DNA of 64,000 nucleotides. Origin: Cristatella mucedo (Eukaryota > Bryozoa > Phylactolaemata > Cristatellidae). The first letter of the stretch is position 1. Every line of letters begins with the position of its first letter. Where the stretch lies: NCBI GenBank assembly GCA_009760855.2, contig WPIO01000001.1, positions 11,213,501 to 11,277,500 on the forward strand. The letters run 5' to 3'. Of this stretch, positions 44,543 to 56,440 are shown one piece after another. The notes beneath the pieces were generated by a model. That model made no database searches. It was not told the origin of the DNA and saw only the letters and a program-made list of their open reading frames with translations. The position numbers were made by a program, and so were the translations under genes.

Positions 44543-44981
44543 GGCAGAGAAGCTGAGGGAGAAGAGACCGCGACACGAACGCCGAATTCGGCGTTCGCGT
44601 GGCGGTCTGCGGGCGGTCTGCAGGTGCACCTGTAGGCTCGCTCGCTTGCATGCACACGAGTCTATTTATCCGTGTAATCTATCAGAATAGACTTAGCTAG
44701 ATGATGACCGGCTTTCAAGTATTCTAATGCACATAAATCTTACCCGTGAGGAGCCATCCCTAGGCTCCAGATCTGGTGGTTGCCGGTTGATCCATCCACG
44801 CCCACTAGGCGCACACGTGCTCGCAAGCAGCTGCAGCTCATCCTCCCAGCTGCCGTCTCTTTAAAATGCTAGCTTGGGCGATCTACCCAGACTCCTTTGC
44901 GAAGTGCTCTGCAGTTGTACTGCACGTCACGCAGTACATTATTCTCCAGACGGCAACATAAATTGGTGTTTCCCAGCAGGT

Positions 44982-44984
<3 letters not shown>

Positions 44985-45072
<88 letters not shown>
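44985..45072. repeat. (CA)n then (TA)n microsatellite
   Basis: About 75 bp of pure CA followed by a short TA run. Confidence 0.97.
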
Positions 45073-45299
45073 CACTCAAAGCAGTGCTAGTGGCCTCCAC
45101 CCATACATTTAACTGACGAGAACTGCTTGCTTGCTGTATCCTGTCAAGCCCACGGACTTCTAACGTCGGCTGCTGATTATCACCACGAAGCCACAGTGAT
45201 AACCCATTCTCAATCTCACAGCTCATCTACTTAGCTGTGCCATCTGGAGGAGGGCTAATCGCCATCGTCAGAGTGTCGCGCTAAACCTTGTTGCCCGAT

Positions 45300-45473
45300 T
45301 AAATAAGCTAGCTGATTTGACAGCCTCTTTTGTATAGCGGCAGAAGAGCTTTAAAGGCTATCGCCGCTAGCAGCTGCAATATAGGATCGCCTATCGGAGG
45401 ATTTGAACCCTCGACCTCAGGACCGAGGTCGTAAAAAGCAACCGCCTTATCTAGTGTGCCATCACCCGCTCCA
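45300..45473 (-). mobile_element. SINE family B, copy 9
   Basis: 'aagctagctgatttgacagcctcttttgtatagcggcagaagagctttaaaggc', 'ggatcgcctatcggaggatttgaaccctcgacc', 'gcaaccgccttatctagtgtgccatcac'. Complete from tail to head. Confidence 0.85.
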
Positions 45474-45534
45474 GCTACATGTGACAGTGACTATTTGGCG
45501 AATTGTCCTCAAACTTACATGGTACGCCAACCTA

Positions 45535-45973
45535 ATAATAATGCACTTGATAAAGCGCCCTCAGAGAACTCAATCTCTTTCTAGGCGCTTTACATTGGCT
45601 GCAAAGGGAAATGCAATTGAATGGTGAGTAAAATCATGCTTGATAAACAAACAACGTGAATAACATAGTTAGGGGTGACATGCACAGGGTCAGCATGCAA
45701 ATGTGGTTAGTGGCAGAATGCACAGTGTCAGCACGCATAAGCACATTAAGGACGAATCGCAGGGACCCACTAAATGCTGTCCTAAATATGTGTGTCTTTA
45801 AGTTCTTTTTAAATGTGGTCAAGTCAGGGGATGTTTTGACGAAAGTCGGGAGGGAGTTCCAGGCTTTGGAAGCATACGAACTAAATGCACGGTCTCCAAA
45901 AAGTCTGAGGTTTGTACGAGGTATTGGTAGACTGTTGGATTTCGAAAAGCGGGTGGTACGATGCTTGGCCTGG
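45535..45973 (-). pseudogene. L2/CR1-like LINE 3' end
   Basis: Closely similar to 32620-33060: '(g)cgccctcagagaactcaatctc', 'tgcaattgaatgg', 'gtcagcatgcaaatgtggttagtggcag', 'aaatgcacggtctccaaa', 'gcttggcctgg'. Its 5' side stops abruptly at 45973, where unrelated sequence starting TGTTAGAATA follows. Confidence 0.85.
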
Positions 45974-46277
45974 TGTTAGAATAATGCCAACACTCAGCTG
46001 TCAGATTCCTTCTATCAAAGCAGGAGCTGCCTGATCTGGGTCAGCTAGGCTTGGCACGTGACTTGTGGTTGCAATCGTAAGCCTGGCCGTACCCGGCTTG
46101 ACATCGCTGGCATTATCTATATATAGATGGCAACTGCCGATGTCTGCAAGCACTGACGATTGTAACCCTTGTAACCCGAAACAGGTTAAGGCTTGCTGGG
46201 GGTGCTAAAGCAAGAGCGGCTGGGTGTTTATTCGACACGAACTCGGTGGTTGCTCATCGAGTGGAATTAGGACAACA
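45974..46277 (+). mobile_element. Possible LTR with primer-binding-site-like sequence
   Basis: The sequence starts TGTTAGAATAATGCC exactly where the LINE copy is interrupted, contains a TATATATAG at about 46117 and ends ...GGACAACA at 46277. It is followed by TTTTTGGCGTTGGTGACGG, which resembles the region after 5' LTRs of Ty3/gypsy-type elements (TTTGGCGNNNGTGACGGG). No gag or pol and no second LTR was found, so it would be a partial or solo element. Confidence 0.35.
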
Positions 46278-46540
46278 AGGTTTTTGGCGTTGGTGACGGT
46301 CGGGGAGGAGGGCACGGAGGGAGGAATAGGGGCAGCCCAGGTCGCTGCCACGACGTAGAGGAGGTGCAAACGCCCCTCTGCCCCACTGGCAACGCCACTG
46401 AACGACAGTATTGCTTCAAACATGAAGAAGTCATGCTTAGCATTCCTTATCTCTTTAGTTCCAAGCGAGCTGACTGCAAGTTGCTATAGAATGACGCTCC
46501 GTCAGGTCAGGCTGCAAATCTGTTGGCCAAGCATGCCCCT

Positions 46541-46711
<171 letters not shown>

Positions 46712-46712
<1 letters not shown>

Positions 46713-47386
46713 ATCTATTGTAAATTACCGACATGACAGCTGAGACCATGAGTAGGCATAGCGACCGGTCGAAAAGAGTAGAGTAAGGATGATGGGTGTG
46801 CAACGGCAAATATAGCACGAGGATTGCAGGCAGATCTTCAGATTTGGCCAAGTAGAAGAAGCTTGAGAATAACAGACTTGATCATGAAAATACCATTCTA
46901 AAAAGATTACTGCAAGCAATCAGGAGGGTACTGATTGCTACTTAATTATTCATAGATAGTACAGGAAGGGAAACGTATCTAGCTTCGAAGTGGATTGAAA
47001 TCACCGCGAAAGAAAAAGTCAAGCTTCTCTGTTATATTGCTTTTGCAGCTAATGCTTCGTAGTTTTAGTAAAGGCAGAACATGTTTGCGTCACTGAGAGG
47101 TGCCAAATATTGTATCCACAAGTGAAATCAAACCACTATATCTTTTGAGTTTTCCTTGATACCGCCTAGTTAAATATATTTTGGGATAAAAAATACTATT
47201 TGCCCGTTAAATGCAAGCAGCTTCGTCCTTTATTGAAAAAAAGTAGGGTTCTGCCACCACGTCTCTAAATAATCAGATGTGTCAACAAAGCATCGGCATT
47301 TGTCTGTTGGTGTGAATGTGCGTTCGTGGCTGTGCGTATGTTTGCATGCACACACGTTCAAGTGTATCACAACAAGCTGCTTAGAG

Positions 47387-47388
<2 letters not shown>
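46712..47388. other. No gene recognised
   Basis: AT-moderate sequence. No frame longer than about 70 codons outside the microsatellites and no repeat family recognised. Confidence 0.5.
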
Positions 47389-47449
<61 letters not shown>

Positions 47450-47495
47450 ACGCAAGAGAGAGAAAGAGAGAGAGCGAGCGAGCGAGATATGGAGA

Positions 47496-47565
<70 letters not shown>

Positions 47566-47572
47566 GAGAGGC
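47389..47572. repeat. (GA)n array, about 185 bp
   Basis: Two GA blocks separated by 'cacgcaagag' and 'gcgagcgagcgagatatggagatatgg'. Confidence 0.97.
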
Positions 47573-47639
47573 AAATAGGAGGACAGGAAGGAGGAAAAGA
47601 AAAAGGAAGTGGAGGTGGAGGACGTGTGCATAAAAAAAA

Positions 47640-47810
47640 TCCTAGCTGATTAAACAGCCTCTTTTTGTATAGCGACAGAAGAGCCTTTGCGACTTTCACC
47701 ACCGCTTGCAGTGGCGATAAAGGATCGCCCACCGCAGGAAACGAACCCACGACCTCGGGAACGAGGTCGTGAAAAGCAACCGCCTTGCCTCGTGCGTGCC
47801 ATCACGGTGC
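47640..47810 (-). mobile_element. SINE family B, copy 10
   Basis: 'tagctgattaaacagcctctttttgtatagcgacagaagagcc', 'ggatcgcccaccgcaggaaacgaacccacgacctcggg', 'gcaaccgccttgcctcgtgcgtgccatcac'. Complete reverse-orientation copy. Confidence 0.85.
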
Positions 47811-49530
47811 ATAGAGAGGACGAGGACAAGGAGGAGTGGTGGGTAGGGCAAGGAGCACTGCTCTGCACGCCAGGCTGGCCCGAGAGCTGAACGTTTGCTC
47901 TTCAAATTCTTCGACTCGTACTAGGTTAAGACGTCAGTCAACGTGATTGCAGCATGCAGGCTGCCAGGGGTGCAGTTCATCTAGGAGCAGCAGCTTCAGC
48001 ACCCCCAGCAGCAGCAGTCACACTGCTGCTGCTGCTGCTACTGCTGGTGCAGTTGCTGCCATGCTAGGTAGTATTCAGTTGGACTGCAATCGCCGTACAT
48101 TGAGGTATTTATGTTAGGCATGGGAGCCTCGAGCTTTCTTTGTTAGTGTATGCGTGTTCGTTCTAATTTTACATGAGTTAATGCAGAGCCTGATCTGGCA
48201 CTGCATCAGCAGGACTTCGGGTAGTGCCCATCGAGGCCCAAGTGGCCTAGCTGCACTCTGATTGTTCATGGCAAGTCATTAACATTTTGGCAAAAGTCAC
48301 AGTGAGCGATTTATGACCCGCTTCTCTAGCTGGACAGAGCTTCCCTGAATCACATATAGAGCCATTCGCGGTTTTATGCACTGTCGTAAACGGATCCAGC
48401 AGAGCCGATTGGCAGGACATGGCCAGGCGACTGCACACTGACGCAGACACCGTAATCATTTGCCAGATCATGTTCTGTCTCAAGGAACGAATGCTGTGTA
48501 AATAGTCGCTGATCTTTGCTTTGAGTTGTGCCTAGCATCCGGTCGCAGTGGCAAAGGTACTGGCAAGGTGTAACTCGGACTCAGTGAGTGAACTTCCCCC
48601 TCAAATAGTTTTCTTTCTTAAAGGTACTGATTGTCTCTTCAGTCATCATTGCTAGACAATGTCCACAGTGAAGCCCTTACATTAGTGGCATAGGTCAGCC
48701 AGACAGCAGCATCCGTGCCAGAACGCCATTGAATGGTCAATGGGAAGGATTGGGAGCTAATTTTACTTAGCCTTAGTTTCCAAATCGGAGCAGAGTAAAC
48801 GAGGCGAGTTAGTGCACTCGGGCCGGAGTCCTCAGAGCCCTCACCGGCTACTTGGCTACCTTTCTCTGAAGAGGCCCCTCCAATAGTCTGCTTTCAATAG
48901 TCTGCCTGGTCATGCCCTTCAGATATAATCTCCATTCTCGACAGATATTGCAAGCAGATTATTCTCTGGCTGGTCACTATAGCGTTTATATGTTCTTACT
49001 TTGATGGAAGTCTGGTCTTGAACGTAAATGAGCGTTTTGAGATGAACCGCTTCAACATGAGCTGGCAAGCACTGCTTATTAAATCCACTGCACAGTATAT
49101 TTTGGAATGTCTGCTGGAGGAACCATTACTCATTGGGAAACCTAAAAAATCTGTATTTTAAACTTGTACAGTATTCACTTTGTTTTAAGGCTCTGACGAT
49201 TTTATTGGTCACACTAGCTCTACGCCTGCTAACAAACCACGATGCAAAATTGTACGATGTGGCACGCCTCATGCCTGTACTAGTTTACCAGTAGCAATGG
49301 AAATTCCAGAAAGGCAAGTTGACTGTGTAGTAACGTACATCGTAATCGATGAAACAAGTAGTCGGTGCTATATTTGCTTCTCAATGAGTGCAGCAAGCAG
49401 TGGTGAGGAAACTAGTGGAATGTTTCGGGCAGGGAGCAACGACTTTTGGGACAATCAACATGCCTGTGAAGCACAATCGGGAGGGGCGTGCAGCCATGAT
49501 CGGTACGACTGGGACTACGCAATAAATGCT
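47811..49530. other. 1.7 kb with no recognisable gene; CAG/CTG hairpin
   Basis: 48007-48018 (AGCAGCAGCAGT) and 48022-48033 are exact reverse complements around CAC, and the surrounding CAG and CTG triplets extend the symmetry. 48880-48905 repeats 'caatagtctgc'. No exon was recognised. Confidence 0.45.
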
Positions 49531-49747
<217 letters not shown>

Positions 49748-50919
49748 CTTTCCTCTATATATACTTCTTAGTAAAATCTTTGGTCATAGTAGCACTAAAC
49801 ATGCAAGCCGTGCTAATACCGTCGTTCGTGACAAAGGTTCTGGCTTGGGAATATTGAATAGTGAGCGAAGCTTGTCAGAGAGTACGTCAAATCAAATATA
49901 GACCGACTCCCGAAAGTACGTAGTACGGAGTAAGCTGCAGTCTTTTTTGTTCGCATGGCCTTGACGTGTGTGCTTACGTCGGCCGTTGCTAACCTAGATG
50001 TTTCGTCTCGCACAAAATGGCTGGCTCACTAACAGGACTTTCGATCCTACGAGCTTCGATCATTTAGGAATTACCTTGAAGGAGCTGAAGCTTGACCTAA
50101 GCCGCTCCGATGTGGCTCCCATGAAGCAAACCGTAAGGGGGAGGGAGGGAGGGAGGGAGGGAGGGAGGGAGACACATTGAGCCGGTTGCAGTCCCCGGCC
50201 CTCGAGGCTCACCTAAGCTCTTCGCAGTCTTGTTTCTGTTTAGGCCACCACCCCAACTAGAGGCGCCACGGCACGACAATCAAGATGTTTGTGCTCCCGA
50301 AATGTACCGCGTTCAGACCATGGTGAGCATAGTCAAGTCGTTATACACAGAGGGTGGCACGTCACTACAACTATCTAGTCGTTTGCTGGAGATTTATAAA
50401 TATGAACCGCAAGGATGTCTGAGATTCGCTTGTCAAGTATACTGTACCCCTCTACTCGACGGTCGGTCTGTACAAGCTGCAGTTTCTGTCCGGACTTGGC
50501 TCGCATAACTGAACGGTGTTGCTGACCTTGCCAGGTCACTCGGCATGCCTTCTTCGGGTCGCTACTGGGGGGGGGGGGAGATGAAGTTCAGCAGCTCCGT
50601 TTCGCTTGCCTTTGCGAGTAGGAGAGGTGTGACTCTTACGGTGCTTGCAATTAGAGATTCCCCTGTGTGAGAGCTTGAAGGTTCAGGGCTGATGAACCTA
50701 TACATACACGCAAACACATCAGATCTGGATATCTGATACTGCACTCGCCTCTCTGTGTGCTACGATTGGCAGTTTTGCATCCAGACATTTTGCCACTGTA
50801 GGTGCTGCAGCAGACGTGCTACGATGACTTATGCGGGACTGACACTGTGCATGCTGCCACTAACCTTACTACCATGCTGACCCTGTGCATGTCACCACTA
50901 ACCTTGTTTGGCTTGTTGT
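49748..50919. other. No gene recognised
   Basis: Contains (GGGA)n at 50139-50171 and a G homopolymer at 50567-50577. No recognisable frame or element. Confidence 0.5.
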
Positions 50920-51047
50920 TTATTGAGCATTCTACCACTAACCGTTAAATCGTGCTTCGTTTACAACAAATTTAAAGTGCCTAAAATGAGATCGAGTTCT
51001 CTGAGGGTGCTGTATCAAATGTATTATTATTATTGTTATTATTATTA
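50920..51047 (+). mobile_element. LINE 3' end fragment
   Basis: 'ttgtttggcttgttgtttattgagcat', 'caaatttaaagtgcctaaaatgagatcgagttctctgagggtgctgta' then (TTA)n: forward-oriented version of the tails at 45.5 and 55.1 kb. Confidence 0.7.
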
Positions 51048-51794
51048 GTCCTGGATGAACTGACTGTCTTAGACAGTTGGCTAAAATTTCAGCACCTAAG
51101 GCAGAAAGAGTAGATTGCTCGCAAAATATGTGCCTCAGTAATTGAAATCTCACATTGTCGGCACACATACTTTGCTTATTATTCTTGATTAATGTGGTGC
51201 GATGAAAATAAAAGGCTGCGTATTGGTTGTTCCGTACTAGTCAGTCATAGAAATGGCACGACATATTCAGAAGCGTGCAACAATGACTGCTAAACCAGTT
51301 ATGCTTGGCGTAAGTTACCAAAAATACGAATACCAACTCAGAAACTCAGTGAGCCGTACGGGGGCTGTTCCTCCACCCACAATAGAGTTGAGGTATGAGA
51401 GAGAAAGCACAATTTCGAATACGCACTTCAGATGGTAGACTAGGCTCTGAAATCAAAAATAGACATTTCAGCAGCTTTCAAAATTAACTTAACCACACTA
51501 AACTTTGGATAAGGGAATACATGGTGGACAATGGATGAATGGCCATGGTAGAAAAAAGCAAGCACAAGTCACAATTCAAGAACGGGGCTTCATGAAATCT
51601 GGCATCTGGCAGTAAGCAAAAAAGCACGATCTACCCTTAAAAAGAAGGGACACGTTCATTTCGAAATGTATGATTCCTTTGGCTCAAACCACGTGCTCAT
51701 GGAAGTGCAAAATAAGTTGGTTATGATAGATCTCATGCATACAAGTTTGACATACAAGACTGACTGCCACAGTCAACAGTAGTTAGTCTGGGCC
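51048..51794. other. No gene recognised
   Basis: AT-rich sequence with no supported feature. Confidence 0.5.
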
Positions 51795-51932
51795 GAGCTG
51801 GTTTGGTGCAGCGGTTAAGGTGCTCTCCCTGACTAAGGTCTGGCTGAGGTCATGGGCTCGAGCCTCGAGGCATATGCGAAGCGCCTGACTAGAGATTAAG
51901 TTCTCTAGCGGCGCTATACAAATGAATTATTT
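51795..51932 (+). mobile_element. SINE family A, copy 7 (well preserved)
   Basis: 'gagctggtttggtgcagcggttaaggtgctctccctgac', 'gaggtcatgggctcgagcctcgaggcatatgcgaagcgcctgactagagattaagttctct', 'ggcgctatacaaatgaattatttttt'. The head has an A-box-like TGGTGCAGCGG. Confidence 0.85.
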
Positions 51933-52525
51933 TTTATTTTTCATTATGTGTGCGGTAAATCTCGGGTAATCTACCCTTCTATCTTTTGCTGAGGATTTTG
52001 AATTTTAAAACGAATACTCCAATTTTGTTCTTGATATGAAGGTAATGCAAATTTGAGCAGTTAAAACTGCTACAGCTTGCAAAAGATGCCATAATAAGAC
52101 GAGCAGTGAATTGCAGCCTATATGTGGTGCCTGCTAACTTGGGCAGATTTTCTCCCGACTAACGTACAAACTCGTTCAGCTTAGTGTCGATTGCGATGGG
52201 TTTTGACTTGAATTTCTTCCGAGAAAAGAAGCAGCTACGAGCAACAAGGAAGCTCCCGTAATCCAAGCCAAAAGGTTAGAGATAACTACCTTTTTGCCGC
52301 AAGATAGCAAAGAGCTAGTCTATCAATTTTGTATTTCAGGAAATTTTTTAAAATGCAAGACCTCTTAACTTAAAAAAGCCTTACATTTTTTCTCCGTGGT
52401 TACTCTGTAAGACGTTTTTGCCAATGAAAAACCTTCAACTTGACAAACCGGACCTTAAACCAGCCGTAAATTGGGATAATTCAATTGAAATCGAGTGTGC
52501 CCTAGCAGCAGCAAATAAGTAGTGC

Positions 52526-52568
<43 letters not shown>

Positions 52569-52734
52569 AGTGTTGGTGCTCCTTGCGCTGTGGCCGACGC
52601 CGAGACAAGCAACGTCGGAGATTCGCTTGAGCAATATAGTGAAACAAGGCCAGGCACCATGACCTGTTCATGCAGAGTGCTTGCAATGGATGTCCAAACT
52701 GCTTTCTAATGAGGCTTTGGCTTCGTAACACCGG
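51933..52734. other. AT-rich sequence with (TA)n, no gene recognised
   Basis: (TA)n at 52526-52565. The minus frame 52435-52731 crosses it and has no domain. Confidence 0.5.
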
Positions 52735-53096
52735 CTCTTCTCGCTAAGTTGACTAGCTCAACCTCCATTCAACCTCAAATTCTTTGGAGACCCTGCCTGT
52801 AATTCATGTGCACCTAAAGCACGGAACTCGCTCCCGATTGATATCACAATGCAAGACCTGATGGGCACTAAAAAGAAACTAAGAATTTACCTGTTCCGCT
52901 TAATATGTGCTCCGTCTATGCGAATAGTCTGTTTTTTTCTCATGTGTGCTGACACTACGTATTGCCACTCACCAGTTGACATACTTCCTTTCCAGCATAT
53001 CCATAGTGCCTGGGCAGAGATGTGGTTTTCCTAGGGTGTCGTACAAATGCCTTCTTCTACTTCTTCATCTTACTTTTATTATTATTACAGTTTTTG
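52735..53096 (+). pseudogene. L2/CR1-like LINE, last codons and 3' end
   Basis: Frame text 'ITMQDLMGTKKKLRIYLFRL' matches the C-terminal '..SL.TFKK.LK.YLF' of these LINEs and is preceded by 'gcacggaactcgctccc' (AWNSLP-like). It is followed by 3' UTR and the tail 'gtcgtacaaatg...ttattattatta'. Confidence 0.65.
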
Positions 53097-54000
53097 TCAT
53101 AAAGCTCAGAATATATACTTGCATTTTCTAATTTTATATTTTATTCCTCTTCTAGGCTACCACTTAGACTTACACCTTTTGGGATCGTCGGAATGTTTAT
53201 CAGCAACCGTCGATCACGACTACACACATAGTAAGCCGATCCAGTGGGCTGGCTGCAGGCTCGAACATGGATCTACTGACTTGGGCAGGATGTTTGCACA
53301 AGATCGCTTTACAATCTAATTTGCCGTCAATTAGTAATGCTGGCTAGAAAAGAGCTGGTCCACCTCAGAGGCAGATACGAGCAGACAGACAGGCAGACTT
53401 CTTTTACAGCTACTATCAAGTTAGATGCCATAAAGGTTCTTGCTGTGCAAACTGGCTTGCTCACTTCCATAAAGACGGGTAGTGCGCTGCAGTTCCTAGA
53501 AAGCAGAACCCACGATGCGCCCCCAAGTTTTCTTACCAAGTAAACTAAGTGAGTCATCCTCAACCGAAGCTAAGGCTCCAGACGGTATCCTACAGCTTGG
53601 TTACGGCGCCGCCAATTTTTGGCAGACTTGTCTCATTGGTCGAGCCAAATCTCTAGCGCCTGCTTCTTAGCCCAGGGTTTCCCACTGCCAGCCAGGCGAT
53701 AGCCGCCACGGCTCTTTTTGCCGCTCTGAAAAAGGGGTTGCATTAACGGATCCCAATTTTGATTTTTTGAGCAGCCCTGCGATTTTATGGACTTCTTGAG
53801 ACTGCTATGCGCCGAGATCTAATTTTCTACTGTCTTCTGTTGACGAGTATGAGGATACAAAGAATGTTGGCCACGTCAGGACCTAGAGGGGCCAGTTGAA
53901 TGATGAGCTCGGTGTAATCGCAAGCTGCTCGTAGGCCTCATAAAGGCTGAGGAATATTTGTGTGTTCCAGCTTAATGTCAGAACTCAATTGAGTGCATAC
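53097..54000. other. No gene recognised
   Basis: No supported exon, RNA or repeat family. Confidence 0.5.
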
Positions 54001-54052
54001 GCTCTCCCCCTCTCATCCCTCTCTCTCTCTTTTTATTCACCCCATCTCTCTT

Positions 54053-54086
<34 letters not shown>

Positions 54087-54300
54087 CTCTCTCTTTTGCA
54101 TGCACTTAATCATATCACTCAATTTCTCACAGATAAACACATATTCTCTCTTTCTTTTGCTTGCATGTTTGCGCAAGCAAACTCCTTCGTCTCTATCTCT
54201 CTCTCTCTCCCTCTCTCTATCTCTCTTCTAACTTTCTCTCTCTCTATCTCTCTTCTAACTTTCTCTCTCTCTCTCTCTCTCCTAACTCTTTCTATCTTCT
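54001..54300. repeat. CT-rich degenerate array with a TTCTAACTTT minisatellite
   Basis: Interrupted CT repeats; 54225-54300 repeats 'ctcttctaactttctctctct'-like units about four times. Confidence 0.9.
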
Positions 54301-55079
54301 AACTAGCTGGACGACAAGCTCAATAGCTGTACTCATCTAATATCTACACTCTTAGAGCGGTCTGCAGTGCTGCCCGCATCCGCTGGGCTCCCAAACTTTA
54401 CAAAAGGTTCGGCCAGTCTCTACGCTCAACTTCTCCTTCTACCAGCCAGCCAGCCACGGCCTGCAAGCGATTGCGAGTGGCGCAGTACAGCTGCCTACAG
54501 CTGCCGTGCTCGGCCAGACAAAGACCAAGTTCGAGTAATGCCCGACTGAATCGTTGGTCTGACGCCACCATAGATTGCGGCTGTTTGCAGCCAGCACCTG
54601 ACTGACAAGTGGTAGTCTGTGCGGTATGAGCACAGACTACCCTTTTCTTCTAGACAGCGGATCGACCACTTCCAATTACGACGCTCTTATTTTAGCAACA
54701 ACTTCAGTATTTTGGAGAGCCGGAAAAAGGACATGTAAGCGCTTTGTCACCGACTACCGTAACCGGTGTAACGCAGGTGTGTTAGAATAGGCGGATGACC
54801 AGAATGTCAACAAGCAAAAGTGGATTCGTGGCTAATGTGTTTCAGTCTAGTAGTACTTAATTTGGCGCTCCCCTCTCTATATATTTCTCTTGCTATTTCT
54901 CGCCCTTCTATGCGGCCGGTTTCTCGCGTCGATCGCTTACGGTTTTTTGGGCCCGGTCGACAGGGCCGTACCACTGAGGACTGAGGATTGAACTATCCTG
55001 TCATCCCCACATCTGAGACCGCACGCTTGATAAAGCATTCGTTCTATTTGCCTTTATTTACCTTTGCCGACGAGCGGTG
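54301..55079. other. No gene recognised
   Basis: Contains another 'gtgttagaata' word at 54779, as at the start of the possible LTR at 45974, but without further similarity that I can follow. Confidence 0.45.
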
Positions 55080-55572
55080 AATACTAATAGCAATACTAAT
55101 GTTAATAGTAATAATAATAATAACACATTTGATATAGCTCCCTCAGATAGCTCAATCTCTTTTTATGCACTTTACATCTGCTGCAAAGGAAGCACGATCG
55201 AATGGTTAGTGGTAGCATGCTCAATAAAAAACAAGAGTAAAATGGTTAGGGGTGACATAAATAGGGTTAGCATGCAAGTATGGTCAGTGGCAGCATGGAC
55301 AGTGTCAGCACGTATCAGCAAATAAGAGGACAAATCACAGAGACTCACTAAATGCTGTGACAAATAGATGCATTTTTAGTTTCTTTTAAAATGTGGACAA
55401 GTCAGGAGATGTCGGAACGCAAGTCGGGAGTGAGTTCCAGGCTTTGGGAGCATGCGAACTAAAGGCATGGTCTCCGAAGGATTTGAGATTTGTACGAGGT
55501 ATGGGTAAACAGTTAGATTCCGAAAAGCGGGTGGTGAACTGGTTAGCCTGGTGGGGGAGTAGATCCGATAGG
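55080..55572 (-). pseudogene. L2/CR1-like LINE 3' end
   Basis: Starts with (TAA)n, then 'catttgatatagctccctcagatagctcaatctc', 'gcatgcaagtatggtcagtggcagcatg', 'gggagtgagttccaggctttgggagcat', 'ggtctccgaaggatttgag', 'gcctggtgggggagtagatcc'. More diverged than the copies at 32.6 and 45.5 kb. Confidence 0.8.
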
Positions 55573-56276
55573 AGCAGGTCTTAGCTCGTGACCAGAAAGC
55601 GAGCCTCCAGCCGAATCTGGGCGCTCGTTATTATTATGATTATTTGCATAACGAACCCTGGCAGCCGCAGGTTCGTGCGCTGGGCTAGCTGATGCCTGCC
55701 TACGATCGTGCAGCGGCCTAAGACTTCCGGCGAAACCCCGAAAACCCCCGGGCTCAGCAAGGACTTATCACGACGAGGAGGGGAATCTTTAGCTTTACGG
55801 TCAGTAGCCGATGCCTCACTGTCTCGGCGCTCCGCAGTTTCCCCTTTATGCGTACGTAATCCTCCTCCAAACTCACACCCAGCTGAAGATTATATTGACG
55901 TCGTACATACATGAACATCTCTTGGGTGACAATGCCGATAGTCAGGAAATAGCTAGCTCGTGATCACGCAGAAAGTGTTTCATTGCTGGCTCTCAAGCGT
56001 AACTCTATTCTCTAGCCATGCTTCTTTCTTTTACAAGTATGTCGCATTAGGCGCGCTTAATGTCCAGCACCAATGGGCAATGCTGCAGTATGGTGTTCGA
56101 GCTAACCGCAACGAGCAGTCCATGCACTCTCTGCCATTCTCCAACTCGGCCTAAATACTTACGGGCGGAGCAACCAGCCTGCCTGCATGGTAGCCTGCAT
56201 GCGTCATTGCCTCTCTTTGCTGCTATTGCTTCCTTTTGTCTCTTTTCCCCTCTGTCTGCCCACCTGTCTACCAATC
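55573..56276. other. No gene recognised
   Basis: Mixed DNA with no supported frame or element. Confidence 0.5.
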
Positions 56277-56290
56277 TCTCCTCTCTGCCC

Positions 56291-56329
<39 letters not shown>

Positions 56330-56359
56330 TCTCTGTCACTTTCTACCTCCCAATTCAAC

Positions 56360-56440
<81 letters not shown>
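56277..56440. repeat. (CT)n array in two blocks
   Basis: CT blocks at about 56293-56324 and 56362-56438, separated by 'cactttctacctcccaattcaacat'. Confidence 0.95.
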
